Positions 1-7,713 of a DNA stretch of 17,735 nucleotides are shown one piece after another (within the stretch, counting starts at the first letter, position 1; the number at the start of each line of letters is the position of its first letter). The notes beneath the pieces are model-generated. The model saw nothing but the letters and a program-made list of their open reading frames with translations. It did not search any database and was not told the DNA's origin. Made by a program: the position numbers and the translations under genes. The DNA lies in assembly GCF_910583865.1 (NCBI RefSeq), contig NZ_CAJTYX010000049.1:1-17735 (forward strand), read 5' to 3'. The stretch comes from an uncultured Muribaculum sp. GTDB lineage: Bacteria; Bacteroidota; Bacteroidia; Bacteroidales; Muribaculaceae.

Positions 1-170
1 ATACTGTTCAACAAAAATTGACTCAGCGTTTCACTTGGTTTTCCTCTCACTGTTACTTTCCCTTTTTTGAAAGGATGCTTGAACTGTCGGTGGTCTCCTT
101 TGACTGTGATGAGAATCCATCCGTCCTCTTCAAGCATTCTCAGAACTTCCTTTACCTTGTACTTATTCAT
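1..170 (-). CDS. hicA: HicA-family mRNA interferase toxin, partial (3' end outside window)
   Basis: HicA toxins are small double-stranded-RNA-binding-fold ribonucleases that cleave mRNA and are neutralised by a HicB antitoxin, normally encoded just downstream. The 56 visible residues start MNKYKVKEVLRMLEEDGW and carry the HicA hallmark KGDHRQFKHP at about residues 25-34, with the presumed catalytic histidine in GDH, followed by KKGKVTV. The frame is open to the window edge, so the C-terminus and any hicB lie to the left. An upstream in-frame ATG at 188 would lie at or before the expected transcription start of the promoter at 191-222, so the ATG at 170 is preferred; it leaves a short A-rich leader. 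The gene follows the large terminase in the same direction but has its own promoter, which suggests an independent cargo module. Identity is well supported; activity is inferred. Confidence 0.85.
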   Translation of the reverse strand, partial: MNKYKVKEVLRMLEEDGWILITVKGDHRQFKHPFKKGKVTVRGKPSETLSQFLLNS

Positions 171-190
171 GTTGTTCTTGCTTGACATTG

Positions 191-222
191 CAAAGGTAGC
201 TATATTTCTACTATCTGCCAAA
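191..222 (-). promoter_or_regulatory. Bacteroidota-type promoter for hicA
   Basis: On the minus strand TTTG (219-222) is followed after 20 bases by TACCTTTG (191-198). This matches the Bacteroidota primary sigma consensus TTTG / TAnnTTTG at every defined position with usual spacing. Transcription would start about 5-8 bases past the box, just upstream of the ATG at 170. Confidence 0.7.
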
Positions 223-243
223 TTTTTCGGCGATTATTTACAA

Positions 244-262
244 GAATTTTCAAAAAAAATTC
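244..262 (-). terminator. weak AT-rich hairpin after the large terminase
   Basis: A 7-bp inverted repeat, GAATTTT and AAAATTC separated by 5 bases, lies directly after the large terminase stop and before the hicA promoter. It could slow or end transcription of the packaging genes, but the stem is all A/T except one pair and no clean T run follows, so the call is weak. Confidence 0.25.
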
Positions 263-267
263 GGGTG

Positions 268-1980
268 TCACTGTACTTCGTCGAGGAAGAGGCGGTGGCA
301 CATCAGCATTGTGATCACGCCGTCGATGCGCTGTGTCTCCACACGCTTCTCCGGCTTCTTGTTCTCCATATTGTCCTCCACGAGTATGGCATTGCCGAAA
401 CAGTAATAATTGATGGGATTGTCGTTGATCCAGATCTTGCCCGTCCATATGCCGTGCTCGAAGCTCTCCACGGCGGCATTGAAATTCCCCTTTGTCTGAC
501 TCACGCCCACCACCGAGTCGGCGCCCCCGATGGTCGCCAGCATGTTCACCACGTCACGCGCCTTGTAAGAGTCATACCCGATGCGCATGAGGTTGGTCTT
601 GTCGGCGATTTTGAGCACGTGTTCCACGATTAGGTTGTAGTCTATCACTTCGCCCGGCAAAAGCCGCAGATACCCCTCTGAGGCCCACTTGCGGTACAGC
701 CGCTCGTTGACATGTCCCGACAATGCCCCCTCCGGAAAGAAGTAGTCGGTGATATAGCCGAAAGAGTTGTGCTGACGGTCGTAGAATCCCACCGTCACCG
801 CCGAGAAGTCGCCACGCACCGACAGGTCTATGGCGGCCATCGCTTCCGGTTTCCCGACGATACCCTCCACCGTGGCCTTGCGTGCCACCTCACGCGCTTT
901 CGCCGCAGGGATCCAGCTCTGCTTCTCGTTCTCGGCGTACACGTTGAGCAGCTTCGTGCGGAAGGCCAGCATCGCCTCGGCGCCGTTGCGCTGCGCCTTA
1001 GTGTACTCCTTCTCGTAATAGTCGGGCTGTATCGTCACGCCGAGATGCGGATGCACCTTGGCCCATGTGGCAGGGTCATCCTCCTTGTCGTCGATATCCG
1101 GCTCGAAGAGATGTGCAAACAGTGTATCATCCTCGATGCCTCCCAGCAATACCTCCTTGTATCCCTGGAGCATGGCGTAGAAAGGGCCGTCAAACACATC
1201 GGATGCCGTGGTGATTATCACCGTCAGCGGCTCTTCACGCACGCCCATCGACGTGGTGAGCACGGTCAGCAGCTCCGAGTCGCGCGCCTGGCTGAACTCG
1301 TCCATGATCACCGTCGAGGCGTTGAGACCATCCTTTGTGCGGGCATTGGCGGTGAGGCATTGGGCAAAGGCCTGCCGGCTGTTGCGTGCCCGCGGCCTTA
1401 TCTCCTCCCTGTTGATGTAGAAACGGCGCCCCCGCGTGTCGAGCTTCCCCACCGCGCCGCGCACCACATCGAAGCACTTGCGCGCCTGATCCTGGGAGTT
1501 GGCTCCGATGTATATCTCCGCGTTGTCGTCGCCGAAAAAGAGGTCATGGAGGGCGAAGGCTGCCGTGCCCGTGGTCTTGGAAAACTTCCTCGGCACATAC
1601 AGCACACACTCCCTCACCACCCGACGCCCGTCCGCACGACGGAAGGCGAACACCGACGCGAACTGAAATGTCTGCACCGGAGTGAGCCGGTAATGCGTCA
1701 GCCCCTTCTTGCCGGGAAGCCACAGAAGCTCGTAGAACCGGAAAAAGCGCCGCACTCCCTTAGAGTCGATGCCATAGCGGCGCACCATCCCGAAGAATCG
1801 CTCCACCGCCAGCTGCTCCCACAGGTTGTGCCGCTCGGGATGAGTCGCCACTTCCCGACAATATTCCTCCAGCCTCGGGTCGGTATCGTCGAGATGGTAT
1901 GTGGCAATGTCTACACCCATTAGCCGGGCCGACACCGCCTCCTTCGCCGCTATGAGCCGTATGCGCTCCTCATCTGTCAT
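268..1980 (-). CDS. terL: phage terminase large subunit
   Basis: The large terminase is the packaging motor and nuclease: it pumps DNA into the procapsid using ATP and cuts the concatemer. The 570-residue protein has the usual length. Visible motifs are a variant Walker A VPRKFSKTT at residues 129-137 (usually PRKxGKS/T), a Walker B VIMDEF at 224-229, and the coupling motif ITTAS at 256-260. The C-terminal nuclease domain shows acidic residues D385 (AAIDLS), D391, D470 (IGYDS) and D553 (RIDGV). It matches the Terminase_1 type that pairs with P27-like small subunits. It begins 3 bases after the 868-residue gene, so the two are probably translated together. The Walker A loop has Phe-Ser where Asn-Gly is common. 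Portal and capsid genes would normally follow, but the next gene is hicA. Confidence 0.93.
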   Translation of the reverse strand: MTDEERIRLIAAKEAVSARLMGVDIATYHLDDTDPRLEEYCREVATHPERHNLWEQLAVERFFGMVRRYGIDSKGVRRFFRFYELLWLPGKKGLTHYRLTPVQTFQFASVFAFRRADGRRVVRECVLYVPRKFSKTTGTAAFALHDLFFGDDNAEIYIGANSQDQARKCFDVVRGAVGKLDTRGRRFYINREEIRPRARNSRQAFAQCLTANARTKDGLNASTVIMDEFSQARDSELLTVLTTSMGVREEPLTVIITTASDVFDGPFYAMLQGYKEVLLGGIEDDTLFAHLFEPDIDDKEDDPATWAKVHPHLGVTIQPDYYEKEYTKAQRNGAEAMLAFRTKLLNVYAENEKQSWIPAAKAREVARKATVEGIVGKPEAMAAIDLSVRGDFSAVTVGFYDRQHNSFGYITDYFFPEGALSGHVNERLYRKWASEGYLRLLPGEVIDYNLIVEHVLKIADKTNLMRIGYDSYKARDVVNMLATIGGADSVVGVSQTKGNFNAAVESFEHGIWTGKIWINDNPINYYCFGNAILVEDNMENKKPEKRVETQRIDGVITMLMCHRLFLDEVQ

Positions 1981-1983
1981 GGT

Positions 1984-4590
1984 TTACTCCTCGGTGAGCT
2001 GTACCGTGGCGCTCCCCTCACGAAGGTTGCGGCTTATGCCGTCGACAAGCAGCCGTTTGTCGGGCAACGCTCCGTGACGATAGCAGATGAACCTGTCGAG
2101 CTGTCCCCCGATGTCCTTCATGCCGTGTGTGAGCGTTACGCGTGCACGGTGGCTCTTGCGCCAGTGCCAGTCGAGATACAGCTGTTCCGGCTTCCCCGTC
2201 ACGTCGCGCAACGCGTCGTAAATCTCCAGCAGCCCGTTGCCCGTGGTCACGTCTATGGGTGTGTTGCGGCATACCATGTCGCGCACCTTCAACGCGGTGC
2301 GCTCCTCAGGCGTCAACGCGCTGCAGAACCGGAAATTGAGGTCGTCCTTCCGGTTGACATACTCCTCGTCGGTGTCAGAGACATATACCAGGTCGCCATC
2401 CTCCACATCCCTGAAGGCGTTGTCGCTCACTATCTTCACGTTGAAATCCTTTATCCATATCGCCGACACATGGCTCAGCAGCGGCACCGGATTGGTGCTC
2501 CACTGCGTATGCCGGAACAGCGTGGGATGCACGCGCGTGATATCGTCCCATATGGCGTTGTAGGGTCCCAGAATCATGAACTTCACCGGACCGCCCACAT
2601 TGTCCGAGGCTCGCACAGGTATGGCCGTACCCTTCACGCCCAGATGCAGGGAATAGTGTATGTTGTTGGTGATGTCGCGGCTCGGGCCTATTATCTTGTC
2701 GCCGATTTTAGGGTCGACGCCCAGGATGAACGACTGTGCATAGTACTCGTCCTCATCCTTGCACTCCGCGAGCGTCTTGTACTTCACCCATCGGTAATCG
2801 TCGATCTCGCCGGTATGCTTCGACTCCACCACGCATTTGTCGCCGACTATCAGCATGCAGCTCAGCAGCGGCAGCTTGCGCATCCGGTCGTTGCCGTCTC
2901 CATGGGCGCTGTACTTGTACTCGTACCGGGAGAAGAAGTCGTCATCCTCCATAGGGTTGATGCCATAGTCGGGCACGGTGATGCCGTCGATATTCTCCGG
3001 TTCCCCTCCGGGTGTGTCGGTGTGCCAGTAGCGGCGGGTGTAGTAGCGCTTTCCCTCTTCGCCGTCGACCGCGGCCTTCGCATCCTCCTTGGAAGTGTCA
3101 TAGTCCTCCATGCACTGTGATATGTCGTCCCAGCTTAGCAACGGGTTGCCGTTGCCATCGGGAACCACATGCACCTTGGTGGCCAGCTGGTCATAAGATA
3201 AACCGGGGTTGTGTCGCGGATTAAGCCGGATGGAGCCGTCGAACACTATATACCGCGTTGTCTCATCGTCCGATGGCGACAGCGTGGCCGTCACGCCCTC
3301 GTAGGTGGCGCACGGCATCGCCGACTTTATGCACTGTCCCATATTGTTGAGATACGTCTCTCCGTTTTTGCCGAAGCCCCCGACACCTATCACCAGGTAT
3401 CGCCCCTCGTCGGCCTTGTCGGGAATGGCATTGTTCTGGCTGTCATATTCATCCTTGCCTGTCGTCACCTCCATGAACAAAGCCCCGTGGGAGTCCTGTA
3501 CGCCGTTCACCAGCTCCCGCTGACTCTCGCCGCCCGTATACATCCCGTAACGGTTGCGCATCTTCCATCCGTTTGCCTTCATCACACGGAACCAATGGTT
3601 GATTTCGCCACCCTTGTAAATCACCTGCTCGTTCCATGCAGAGCCTCCGAAGCCGGCGATACGCAGAAAATCGAATGCCCCGTATGCCCAATATTCCGTG
3701 GTGATCAGTTCGGGATACGGAAACATGGGCATGAGCGCACCATCCTCCAGCGGCTGAGGTATCACCTCCTCCGTCTCCATGCGCTCGCATGTCAGCTTGA
3801 GGCGGTTGTAGGTCTCCATGATGTCGATGGTATGAGTGGCATCCCATGTCGTCGACCTGTCTATCGTCTTCTCGTCGGCGGTACCCAAAGTGTCGGGGTG
3901 GTATACCTCTATATGGTCACCGGCCACACAGGCACGGAGGTTGAAGTATGTGAGCACGGCATCGGCCACCTCCTCGAGGGTCCATGTGCTCTCCTCGTCG
4001 TCGCCGAAGAATACCGACGTGTCGATCATCACGCCATCCGCTATACTCGTCGACTGGTCGGCGGTAAGGAGGTCGGAGGTGATGTTCACCGCCATATCGG
4101 GGGCTGTCTTGCCGAACACGGTGCGGAGTATGTCGCCGACAGTCTCGGGACCTGCCTTTACGCGCTCCTCCTCCCATATCACACCAGGTGCCGCCACATC
4201 TCCCCACAGACAGTACTGCAGCGCCGAGAACACGTCGATACAGCAGACCTCCAGCGTATCGCGCACCTTCACGAAGGGCTGTGTGTAAGCCTGCGGCTCC
4301 ACATACCCCGTGAATATAGGCTCGCCGTCGCGCGTGACGCGGATGCGGTTGTCGAGCACGCCACGCGAATACAGCGCGAATATCGGGCTGTCGACAACCA
4401 GCTTCACCGTACAGCTCTCGCGCATCAGCGTGTCGTACTCGTCGTTGTAACTCGTCTCCGTGGTCACCCCCGCAGTGTCGAACCTGATGCCGCCCGTATC
4501 CAGCCGGATGTCGGCTCCAGGCTCATCGTTCTCTATCTCGACCGTCACCACGCGCCCGTAGATGTCGGCAAAGCTCCCTATGTATCTCAT
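1984..4590 (-). CDS. large phage structural-type protein, probably tail or baseplate
   Basis: This 868-residue acidic protein has no signal peptide, membrane segment or catalytic motif that I recognise. The N-terminal 130 residues (MRYIGSFADIYGRVV, then ESCTVKLVVDSPIFALY, then NRIRVTRDGEPIFTGYVEP) resemble the beta-rich start of tail hub or baseplate proteins of Bacteroidales prophages, where a strand-rich domain is followed by a field and value style description of a curved surface. The rest is rich in aromatic, Asp and Gly residues, as in tail fibre or adsorption proteins. The gene sits between the two terminase subunits with gaps of 2 and 3 bases, so it is surely in the packaging operon. 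That position is unusual, because small and large terminase genes are normally adjacent. Function as a structural protein is inference from composition, size and neighbours. Confidence 0.6.
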   Translation of the reverse strand: MRYIGSFADIYGRVVTVEIENDEPGADIRLDTGGIRFDTAGVTTETSYNDEYDTLMRESCTVKLVVDSPIFALYSRGVLDNRIRVTRDGEPIFTGYVEPQAYTQPFVKVRDTLEVCCIDVFSALQYCLWGDVAAPGVIWEEERVKAGPETVGDILRTVFGKTAPDMAVNITSDLLTADQSTSIADGVMIDTSVFFGDDEESTWTLEEVADAVLTYFNLRACVAGDHIEVYHPDTLGTADEKTIDRSTTWDATHTIDIMETYNRLKLTCERMETEEVIPQPLEDGALMPMFPYPELITTEYWAYGAFDFLRIAGFGGSAWNEQVIYKGGEINHWFRVMKANGWKMRNRYGMYTGGESQRELVNGVQDSHGALFMEVTTGKDEYDSQNNAIPDKADEGRYLVIGVGGFGKNGETYLNNMGQCIKSAMPCATYEGVTATLSPSDDETTRYIVFDGSIRLNPRHNPGLSYDQLATKVHVVPDGNGNPLLSWDDISQCMEDYDTSKEDAKAAVDGEEGKRYYTRRYWHTDTPGGEPENIDGITVPDYGINPMEDDDFFSRYEYKYSAHGDGNDRMRKLPLLSCMLIVGDKCVVESKHTGEIDDYRWVKYKTLAECKDEDEYYAQSFILGVDPKIGDKIIGPSRDITNNIHYSLHLGVKGTAIPVRASDNVGGPVKFMILGPYNAIWDDITRVHPTLFRHTQWSTNPVPLLSHVSAIWIKDFNVKIVSDNAFRDVEDGDLVYVSDTDEEYVNRKDDLNFRFCSALTPEERTALKVRDMVCRNTPIDVTTGNGLLEIYDALRDVTGKPEQLYLDWHWRKSHRARVTLTHGMKDIGGQLDRFICYRHGALPDKRLLVDGISRNLREGSATVQLTEE

Positions 4591-4592
4591 AC

Positions 4593-4955
4593 CTATCGCA
4601 CTTTTTCGATTTCCTTATACATCTCGTCAACCCCATCAGGCAGTTCCGGCGCGCCCACTATGTCCTCGACCGTCAGCTTGAGCTGCCGCATCTGTCGGTT
4701 AACCTGGTTCTGCGTCCTGTCGAGCATCTTCATCAGCGGATGCTCCATGGGCTGCTCGCCGTCGCGCGTCGTTTTCATCACCACCAGCGTGAAATCATCC
4801 GCCTGCATGTCAGCCTGTATCCTGTCGAGCACCCACAGCGATCGCGCAAGGTTGTTTATCTGGATTCCGAGGTTGGGGCTGTAGATGCCGCTGGCCTTCA
4901 TGGCCTTGACAATACGTCGGCGATATTTTTCAAGCGGTTTCTCGCTTTCTGCCAT
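4593..4955 (-). CDS. terS: P27-like phage terminase small subunit
   Basis: Small terminases recognise the packaging site and load the large subunit. The 120-residue protein is mostly helical and charged. The pattern YRRRIVKAMKASGIYSPNLG, then INNLARSLWVLDRI at about residues 33-46, then HPLMKMLDRTQNQVNRQMRQLKLT at about 77-100, fits the P27 family, in which PL...R...Q...LGL-type segments are conserved near the C-terminus. The length is close to the family norm. It is separated from the HNH gene by 97 bases with a GC-rich hairpin at the upstream end, so it may be transcribed partly on its own. The next gene downstream is the 868-residue protein, not the large terminase. Confidence 0.75.
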   Translation of the reverse strand: MAESEKPLEKYRRRIVKAMKASGIYSPNLGIQINNLARSLWVLDRIQADMQADDFTLVVMKTTRDGEQPMEHPLMKMLDRTQNQVNRQMRQLKLTVEDIVGAPELPDGVDEMYKEIEKVR

Positions 4956-5040
4956 AGTTGTTAAATATTTTGCATAATATTACGGTTATTATCCGGAAAT
5001 GCCGAATTTTCAAATTTTCGACTCGCACACGCGGAAAGGT

Positions 5041-5068
5041 GGGGGGCGAGGTTTAACGACCTCCCCCC
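5041..5068 (-). terminator. GC-rich hairpin across the HNH stop codon
   Basis: Six G residues plus AGG (5041-5046, 5049-5051) pair with CCT plus six C residues (5060-5068), with a 2-base bulge and an 8-base loop that contains the HNH stop codon. The stem is strong, but no T run follows on the minus strand. It could be a terminator, a processing site or an RNA block between the HNH and packaging genes. Confidence 0.3.
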
Positions 5069-5436
5069 GGCTTTAAAGAATCACCCCCGGGGGTCTCTTC
5101 GCCGAACCATTTCAACTCGTACGCCCTAATGAGGTCGCGGTCGCGCCGCCGCTTCTCCTCCTTGGTCGCGCTCCCTAACCTCCTGTGCCGCTCCTTATGG
5201 CAGGCCGTGCAGAGCCCCACCAGATTGCTGCGGCTGTATGCCAGCCGCGCCTGCTCGCCGCTACCTTTCGCACTCTCTATGGGGATGATGTGATGCACCT
5301 CCGAGGCAAACACGGCACGCCCCTGCAGTGCACAGTCGGCACAGAACGGATGATCCGCAAGCACCTCGGCACGGAGCTTACGCCACCGTGAACTGTTCAA
5401 TAATTTCGAATAGTTCCTGTCTCTTGCCATCGTCAA
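5053..5436 (-). CDS. phage HNH endonuclease
   Basis: Phage HNH nucleases encoded beside terminase genes assist cutting of DNA at packaging, as HK97 gp74 does with its terminase. The 127-residue protein shows the HNH signature EVHHIIPI at residues 46-53, N71 in SNLVGLC, and H80/H84 in CTACHKERHRR. Zinc-binding cysteine pairs are C32/C35 (CADC) and C76/C79 (CTAC). A basic C-terminal region (KEEKRRRDRD) and a Gly/Pro tail follow. An in-frame ATG two codons later is an equally possible start. The gene is 3 bases after the ribbon-helix-helix gene at 5440-5703 and upstream of the small terminase. Its last codons contain the palindrome ACCCCCGGGGGT at 5083-5094. Confidence 0.88.
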   Translation of the reverse strand: MTMARDRNYSKLLNSSRWRKLRAEVLADHPFCADCALQGRAVFASEVHHIIPIESAKGSGEQARLAYSRSNLVGLCTACHKERHRRLGSATKEEKRRRDRDLIRAYELKWFGEETPGGDSLKPGGGR

Positions 5437-5439
5437 CCA

Positions 5440-5703
5440 TCATTCCCTTCTTCTGAACGAAGGAGCGAACACCCTTTCGGGTGACCTCTGCCAATCGGCG
5501 AAGTCGCCGAACATCCGTGCCAGTCCGGTATCATCCGGCACGCCGGAGTCGGCGGCGGCGCACCCGTCGGCCAGCAGCCCAATCAGCGCACGCGCCAGCT
5601 GCGCCGGATAGGCGAAACCGCAACGTGCCGACAGCTCCGACAACGCCGCATAGCTGCGCTCGTCAAGCCTTACATGCACTGTCCTCACAGGTATCTTCGC
5701 CAT
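5440..5703 (-). CDS. small ribbon-helix-helix-like protein
   Basis: This 87-residue protein begins MAKIPVRTVHVRLDERSY. The strand RTVHVRLD at residues 7-14, followed by YAALSELSARCGF and YPAQLARALIGLL, matches the strand-helix-helix layout of ribbon-helix-helix DNA-binding proteins. The C-terminal half (about residues 48-87) is low in recognisable features and ends in basic RRRE. It could be a repressor of its own promoter or a packaging-associated DNA-binding protein. It starts the short HNH and terminase stretch, just downstream of the helicase gene, and a promoter-like box lies immediately before its ATG. No exact family can be named. Confidence 0.6.
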   Translation of the reverse strand: MAKIPVRTVHVRLDERSYAALSELSARCGFAYPAQLARALIGLLADGCAAADSGVPDDTGLARMFGDFADWQRSPERVFAPSFRRRE

Positions 5704-5707
5704 GTTG

Positions 5708-5715
5708 CAAAGATA
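5708..5715 (-). promoter_or_regulatory. promoter -7 box before the ribbon-helix-helix gene
   Basis: TATCTTTG on the minus strand matches TAnnTTTG fully and ends only 4 bases before the ATG at 5703, so any transcript from it would be almost leaderless. The -33 element is poor: the nearest TTG (5732-5734) has only 16 bases of spacing. It may start a separate transcript for the packaging genes. Confidence 0.4.
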
Positions 5716-5730
5716 ACCAATAAGCCCCGT

Positions 5731-7104
5731 TCAACCTTGGGCCGCCGCTATGTCGAGTGCAAGTTTTTTCACCACGCCTGCCTGAGTCTCCCCCTTCCCT
5801 CTCAGAGCCTCGGCCATACGTTCATCCACCGTGCCCGACGCTATGAGATTGTAGACAGCCACAGGCATCTTCTGACCCTGCCTGTGGAGCCGTGCGTTGG
5901 CCTGCTGGTACTGCTCCAGGTTCCACCCCGTGGAGAACCATACAGCCACATGGCCACCCTGCTGCATGTTCAATCCGTAAGCTGTCGACGCCGGATGCGC
6001 CAGCAGCAGGTCTATCTTGCCGGCGTTCCAGTCGCGCAGGTCTTCAGGTCCGGTGTACGACCGGACCCTTACCCCTTTCGGCACATGCTCCAGGATTCGC
6101 CTGAGGTCGTGCTTATAGGCATAGAAGCACAGCACCGGAGATGCAGCCATCTCCACAATCTCAAGCAATGCGGATATCTTGGCATCATGTATCTCATGTT
6201 CCCCGTGCTCCTCGTCATACACGCACCCGTTGGCATATTGCGCCAGCTTGTTTACAAGCGATGCGGCACTGTCGGCGGTCACCGTGCCCTTGAGGCCGGC
6301 GGCATTGAACTCCGCCACCCTGTCACGCTCGAAGGCTCTGTAACCTTTGGCCGCCTTCTCGCCGATGTCCACGCGCCTGTCGTGTATCACCATCGGCGGC
6401 AGCTCCAGGTAGTCGGCCGCACGCATCGTGAAACAGATGTCGGATATCTTTTCAAGAATAGCCTCCTCAGCTCCTTTCTTGGGCCATATCTTTATCGGGA
6501 TGTTGTTGTGTATCACCGAGTCGAAATAACGCGCCCTGTAATGTGTCACGAACTTTCCGAGGCGTTCCCCGCCGTCGATGCAACACATCTGCCCCCAGAG
6601 GTCGAGAAGCCCGTTGGGTGTCGGCGTGCCGGTGAGCCCCACCACCCTGACAGCTTCACGGCGCAGACGCCGCATAGCCTTGAACCGCTGACTCGTAGAG
6701 TGCTTGAAGGAGGTAAGCTCGTCGAGCACTATCATGTCGAAGCGGGGACGCTCCTTGCCGGCCTTGAGGCTTTCGAGCCATACCACCGAGTCGCGGCCCA
6801 GCACGTAGATGTCGGCATCGGCGGCAAGGGCCGCACGGCGCTGCGCCGCCGTCCCCTTCACCACCGACACCCGTAGCTCCAGATGATCCCACTTCGCCGC
6901 CTCGTCGCTCCATGTGGTCTCCGCAACCTTCTTGGGAGCCACAACCAACACCCGTCCTATCGCGAGGTCGTCGATAAGGTTCTGTATGGCTGTCAGCGTA
7001 CATACCGATTTGCCGAGACCCATCTCCATGAAAAGGCCGCAATGGGGATGCTGCCGCACCCAGGTGATGGCCGCCTTCTGATAGTTGTGCGGTACAAACC
7101 TCAT
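5731..7104 (-). CDS. phage SNF2-type superfamily 2 helicase
   Basis: The 457-residue protein is a DEAD/DEAH-like superfamily 2 ATPase of the SNF2 type found in phage replication blocks, expected to translocate on or remodel DNA during replication or recombination. Motifs in order are the Q-like HNYQ at residues 6-9, Walker A MGLGKS at 28-33, motif Ia VVAPKK at 54-59, the DEAH-box variant DELT at 128-131, motif III LTGTP at 157-161, and motif VI ARLHRQGQ at 404-411. Both RecA-like lobes are therefore present. The ATG at 7104 overlaps the stop of the VRR-NUC gene as ATGA, which indicates translational coupling and decides this start over an ATG 36 bases upstream. The pairing with VRR-NUC is common in phages. 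Confidence 0.9.
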   Translation of the reverse strand: MRFVPHNYQKAAITWVRQHPHCGLFMEMGLGKSVCTLTAIQNLIDDLAIGRVLVVAPKKVAETTWSDEAAKWDHLELRVSVVKGTAAQRRAALAADADIYVLGRDSVVWLESLKAGKERPRFDMIVLDELTSFKHSTSQRFKAMRRLRREAVRVVGLTGTPTPNGLLDLWGQMCCIDGGERLGKFVTHYRARYFDSVIHNNIPIKIWPKKGAEEAILEKISDICFTMRAADYLELPPMVIHDRRVDIGEKAAKGYRAFERDRVAEFNAAGLKGTVTADSAASLVNKLAQYANGCVYDEEHGEHEIHDAKISALLEIVEMAASPVLCFYAYKHDLRRILEHVPKGVRVRSYTGPEDLRDWNAGKIDLLLAHPASTAYGLNMQQGGHVAVWFSTGWNLEQYQQANARLHRQGQKMPVAVYNLIASGTVDERMAEALRGKGETQAGVVKKLALDIAAAQG

Positions 7105-7454
7105 GACTCCTCGCGCTTTAAAGCCTTCAGCGCTTTCCATCGGCTCTGCGCCTCTCTGTCTTCTTTCGCCAGCATCCTGTCGATCTTCTCTTTCGAGTCG
7201 ACCACATAGACATGATGCCCCATCTCACGGAGTACTGATATGCGGTAGCTCTGCAAAGGGCGTGGACGATCGCCGAGGCTCTTCAGCTCGCACCAGCATA
7301 CATAACCCCCCTTGAACACTAAAAGCCTGTCGGGGTATCCGGAATTGTTGGCGTTGAAATATTTCAGGGCACGGGCGCCGTATTCGTGTGCCCTGTCCAC
7401 AAGGTATCGCTCCAGTGCCTTCTCGCTCGTCTCGCTGTGTCTGTGATCCGCCAT
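7101..7454 (-). CDS. VRR-NUC domain nuclease
   Basis: VRR-NUC proteins are PD-(D/E)XK nucleases, some of which act on branched DNA such as Holliday junctions. The 117-residue single-domain protein has the expected active site: E12 or E15 in the first helix, GYPDRL at residues 39-44 with D42, and CELKSL at 55-60 with E56 and K58. The Q in RPLQ (68) is the usual downstream residue. Length agrees with stand-alone phage members. It overlaps the SNF2 gene by 4 bases, so the helicase and nuclease probably work together in recombination or replication. Upstream is a terminator-like hairpin at 7479-7529, so transcription must start after it or read through; TACTTTG at 7457-7463 is an imperfect promoter box touching the start codon. 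Confidence 0.88.
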   Translation of the reverse strand: MADHRHSETSEKALERYLVDRAHEYGARALKYFNANNSGYPDRLLVFKGGYVCWCELKSLGDRPRPLQSYRISVLREMGHHVYVVDSKEKIDRMLAKEDREAQSRWKALKALKREES

Positions 7455-7478
7455 GACAAAGTATTTATTTTTTGAAGT

Positions 7479-7529
7479 AAAAAAGTGAAATTATTTGAAT
7501 CATATCTTGCATAATTCAAATAATTTCAC
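7479..7529 (-). terminator. intrinsic terminator, 16-bp stem with T6
   Basis: Two perfect 16-base inverted arms, 7485-7500 and 7514-7529, flank a 13-base loop. On the minus strand the hairpin is followed directly by six T residues (7479-7484). This is a rho-independent terminator layout, although the stem is A/T-rich. It would end the RNA proposed at 7479-7728 or attenuate transcription into the VRR-NUC gene. The dyad could also serve as a protein-binding site. Confidence 0.6.
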
Positions 7530-7537
7530 AAACTTTG
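7507..7537 (+). promoter_or_regulatory. weak plus-strand promoter candidate
   Basis: TTG (7507-7509) is followed after 20 bases by AAACTTTG (7530-7537), which differs from TAnnTTTG at one defined position. A start about 5 bases later coincides with the first hairpin (7542-7559). It is the only visible source for plus-strand transcription of the 19-codon frame and of the gene at 7759-7953. Confidence 0.3.
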
Positions 7538-7616
7538 TAGTGCGGTTAAGAGAAACCGCGACGGTGAATCTTCCGACCGATAGACTTGGAAGAAAAAACC
7601 AAAAACCGAAAGCACG

Positions 7617-7676
7617 ATGAAAGCAACTCTCAAACTGATTTTCAAAGTGTGGAAGTTCAAAATCACGATTGAATAA
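7617..7676 (+). CDS. possible 19-residue cationic peptide
   Basis: The frame reads MKATLKLIFKVWKFKITIE and ends in TAA. The peptide alternates Lys with large hydrophobic residues, has six Lys and one Glu, and could associate with membranes. The 25 bases before the ATG are strongly A-rich, as favoured for Bacteroidota starts. It lies wholly inside the folded region at 7541-7728 and is antisense to the proposed minus-strand RNA. It could be a leader peptide or a type I toxin-like peptide, or it may not be translated at all. No homology can be claimed. Confidence 0.3.
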   Translation: MKATLKLIFKVWKFKITIE

Positions 7677-7690
7677 CGATTCTGAACTTC

Positions 7691-7713
7691 AGGGGAGGAG
7701 AGAAACCTCCCCT
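7691..7713 (+). terminator. GC-rich hairpin between peptide frame and ribbon-helix-helix gene
   Basis: AGGGGAGG (7691-7698) pairs perfectly with CCTCCCCT (7706-7713) around a 7-base loop. On the plus strand the following bases are only moderately T-rich, so termination is possible but not certain. It may instead be a stem of the folded RNA on either strand. Confidence 0.3.

Noticed and set aside
712..1923. 403-residue plus-strand frame opposite the large terminase
   Set aside because: The minus-strand terminase motifs explain this region; the plus frame is rich in His and Arg and has no domain.
3211..4884. 557-residue plus-strand frame opposite the structural and small terminase genes
   Set aside because: It crosses two tightly spaced minus-strand genes and has shadow-like composition without motifs.
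5674..6876. 400-residue plus-strand frame opposite the SNF2 helicase
   Set aside because: Shadow of the helicase gene, which has all its motifs on the minus strand.
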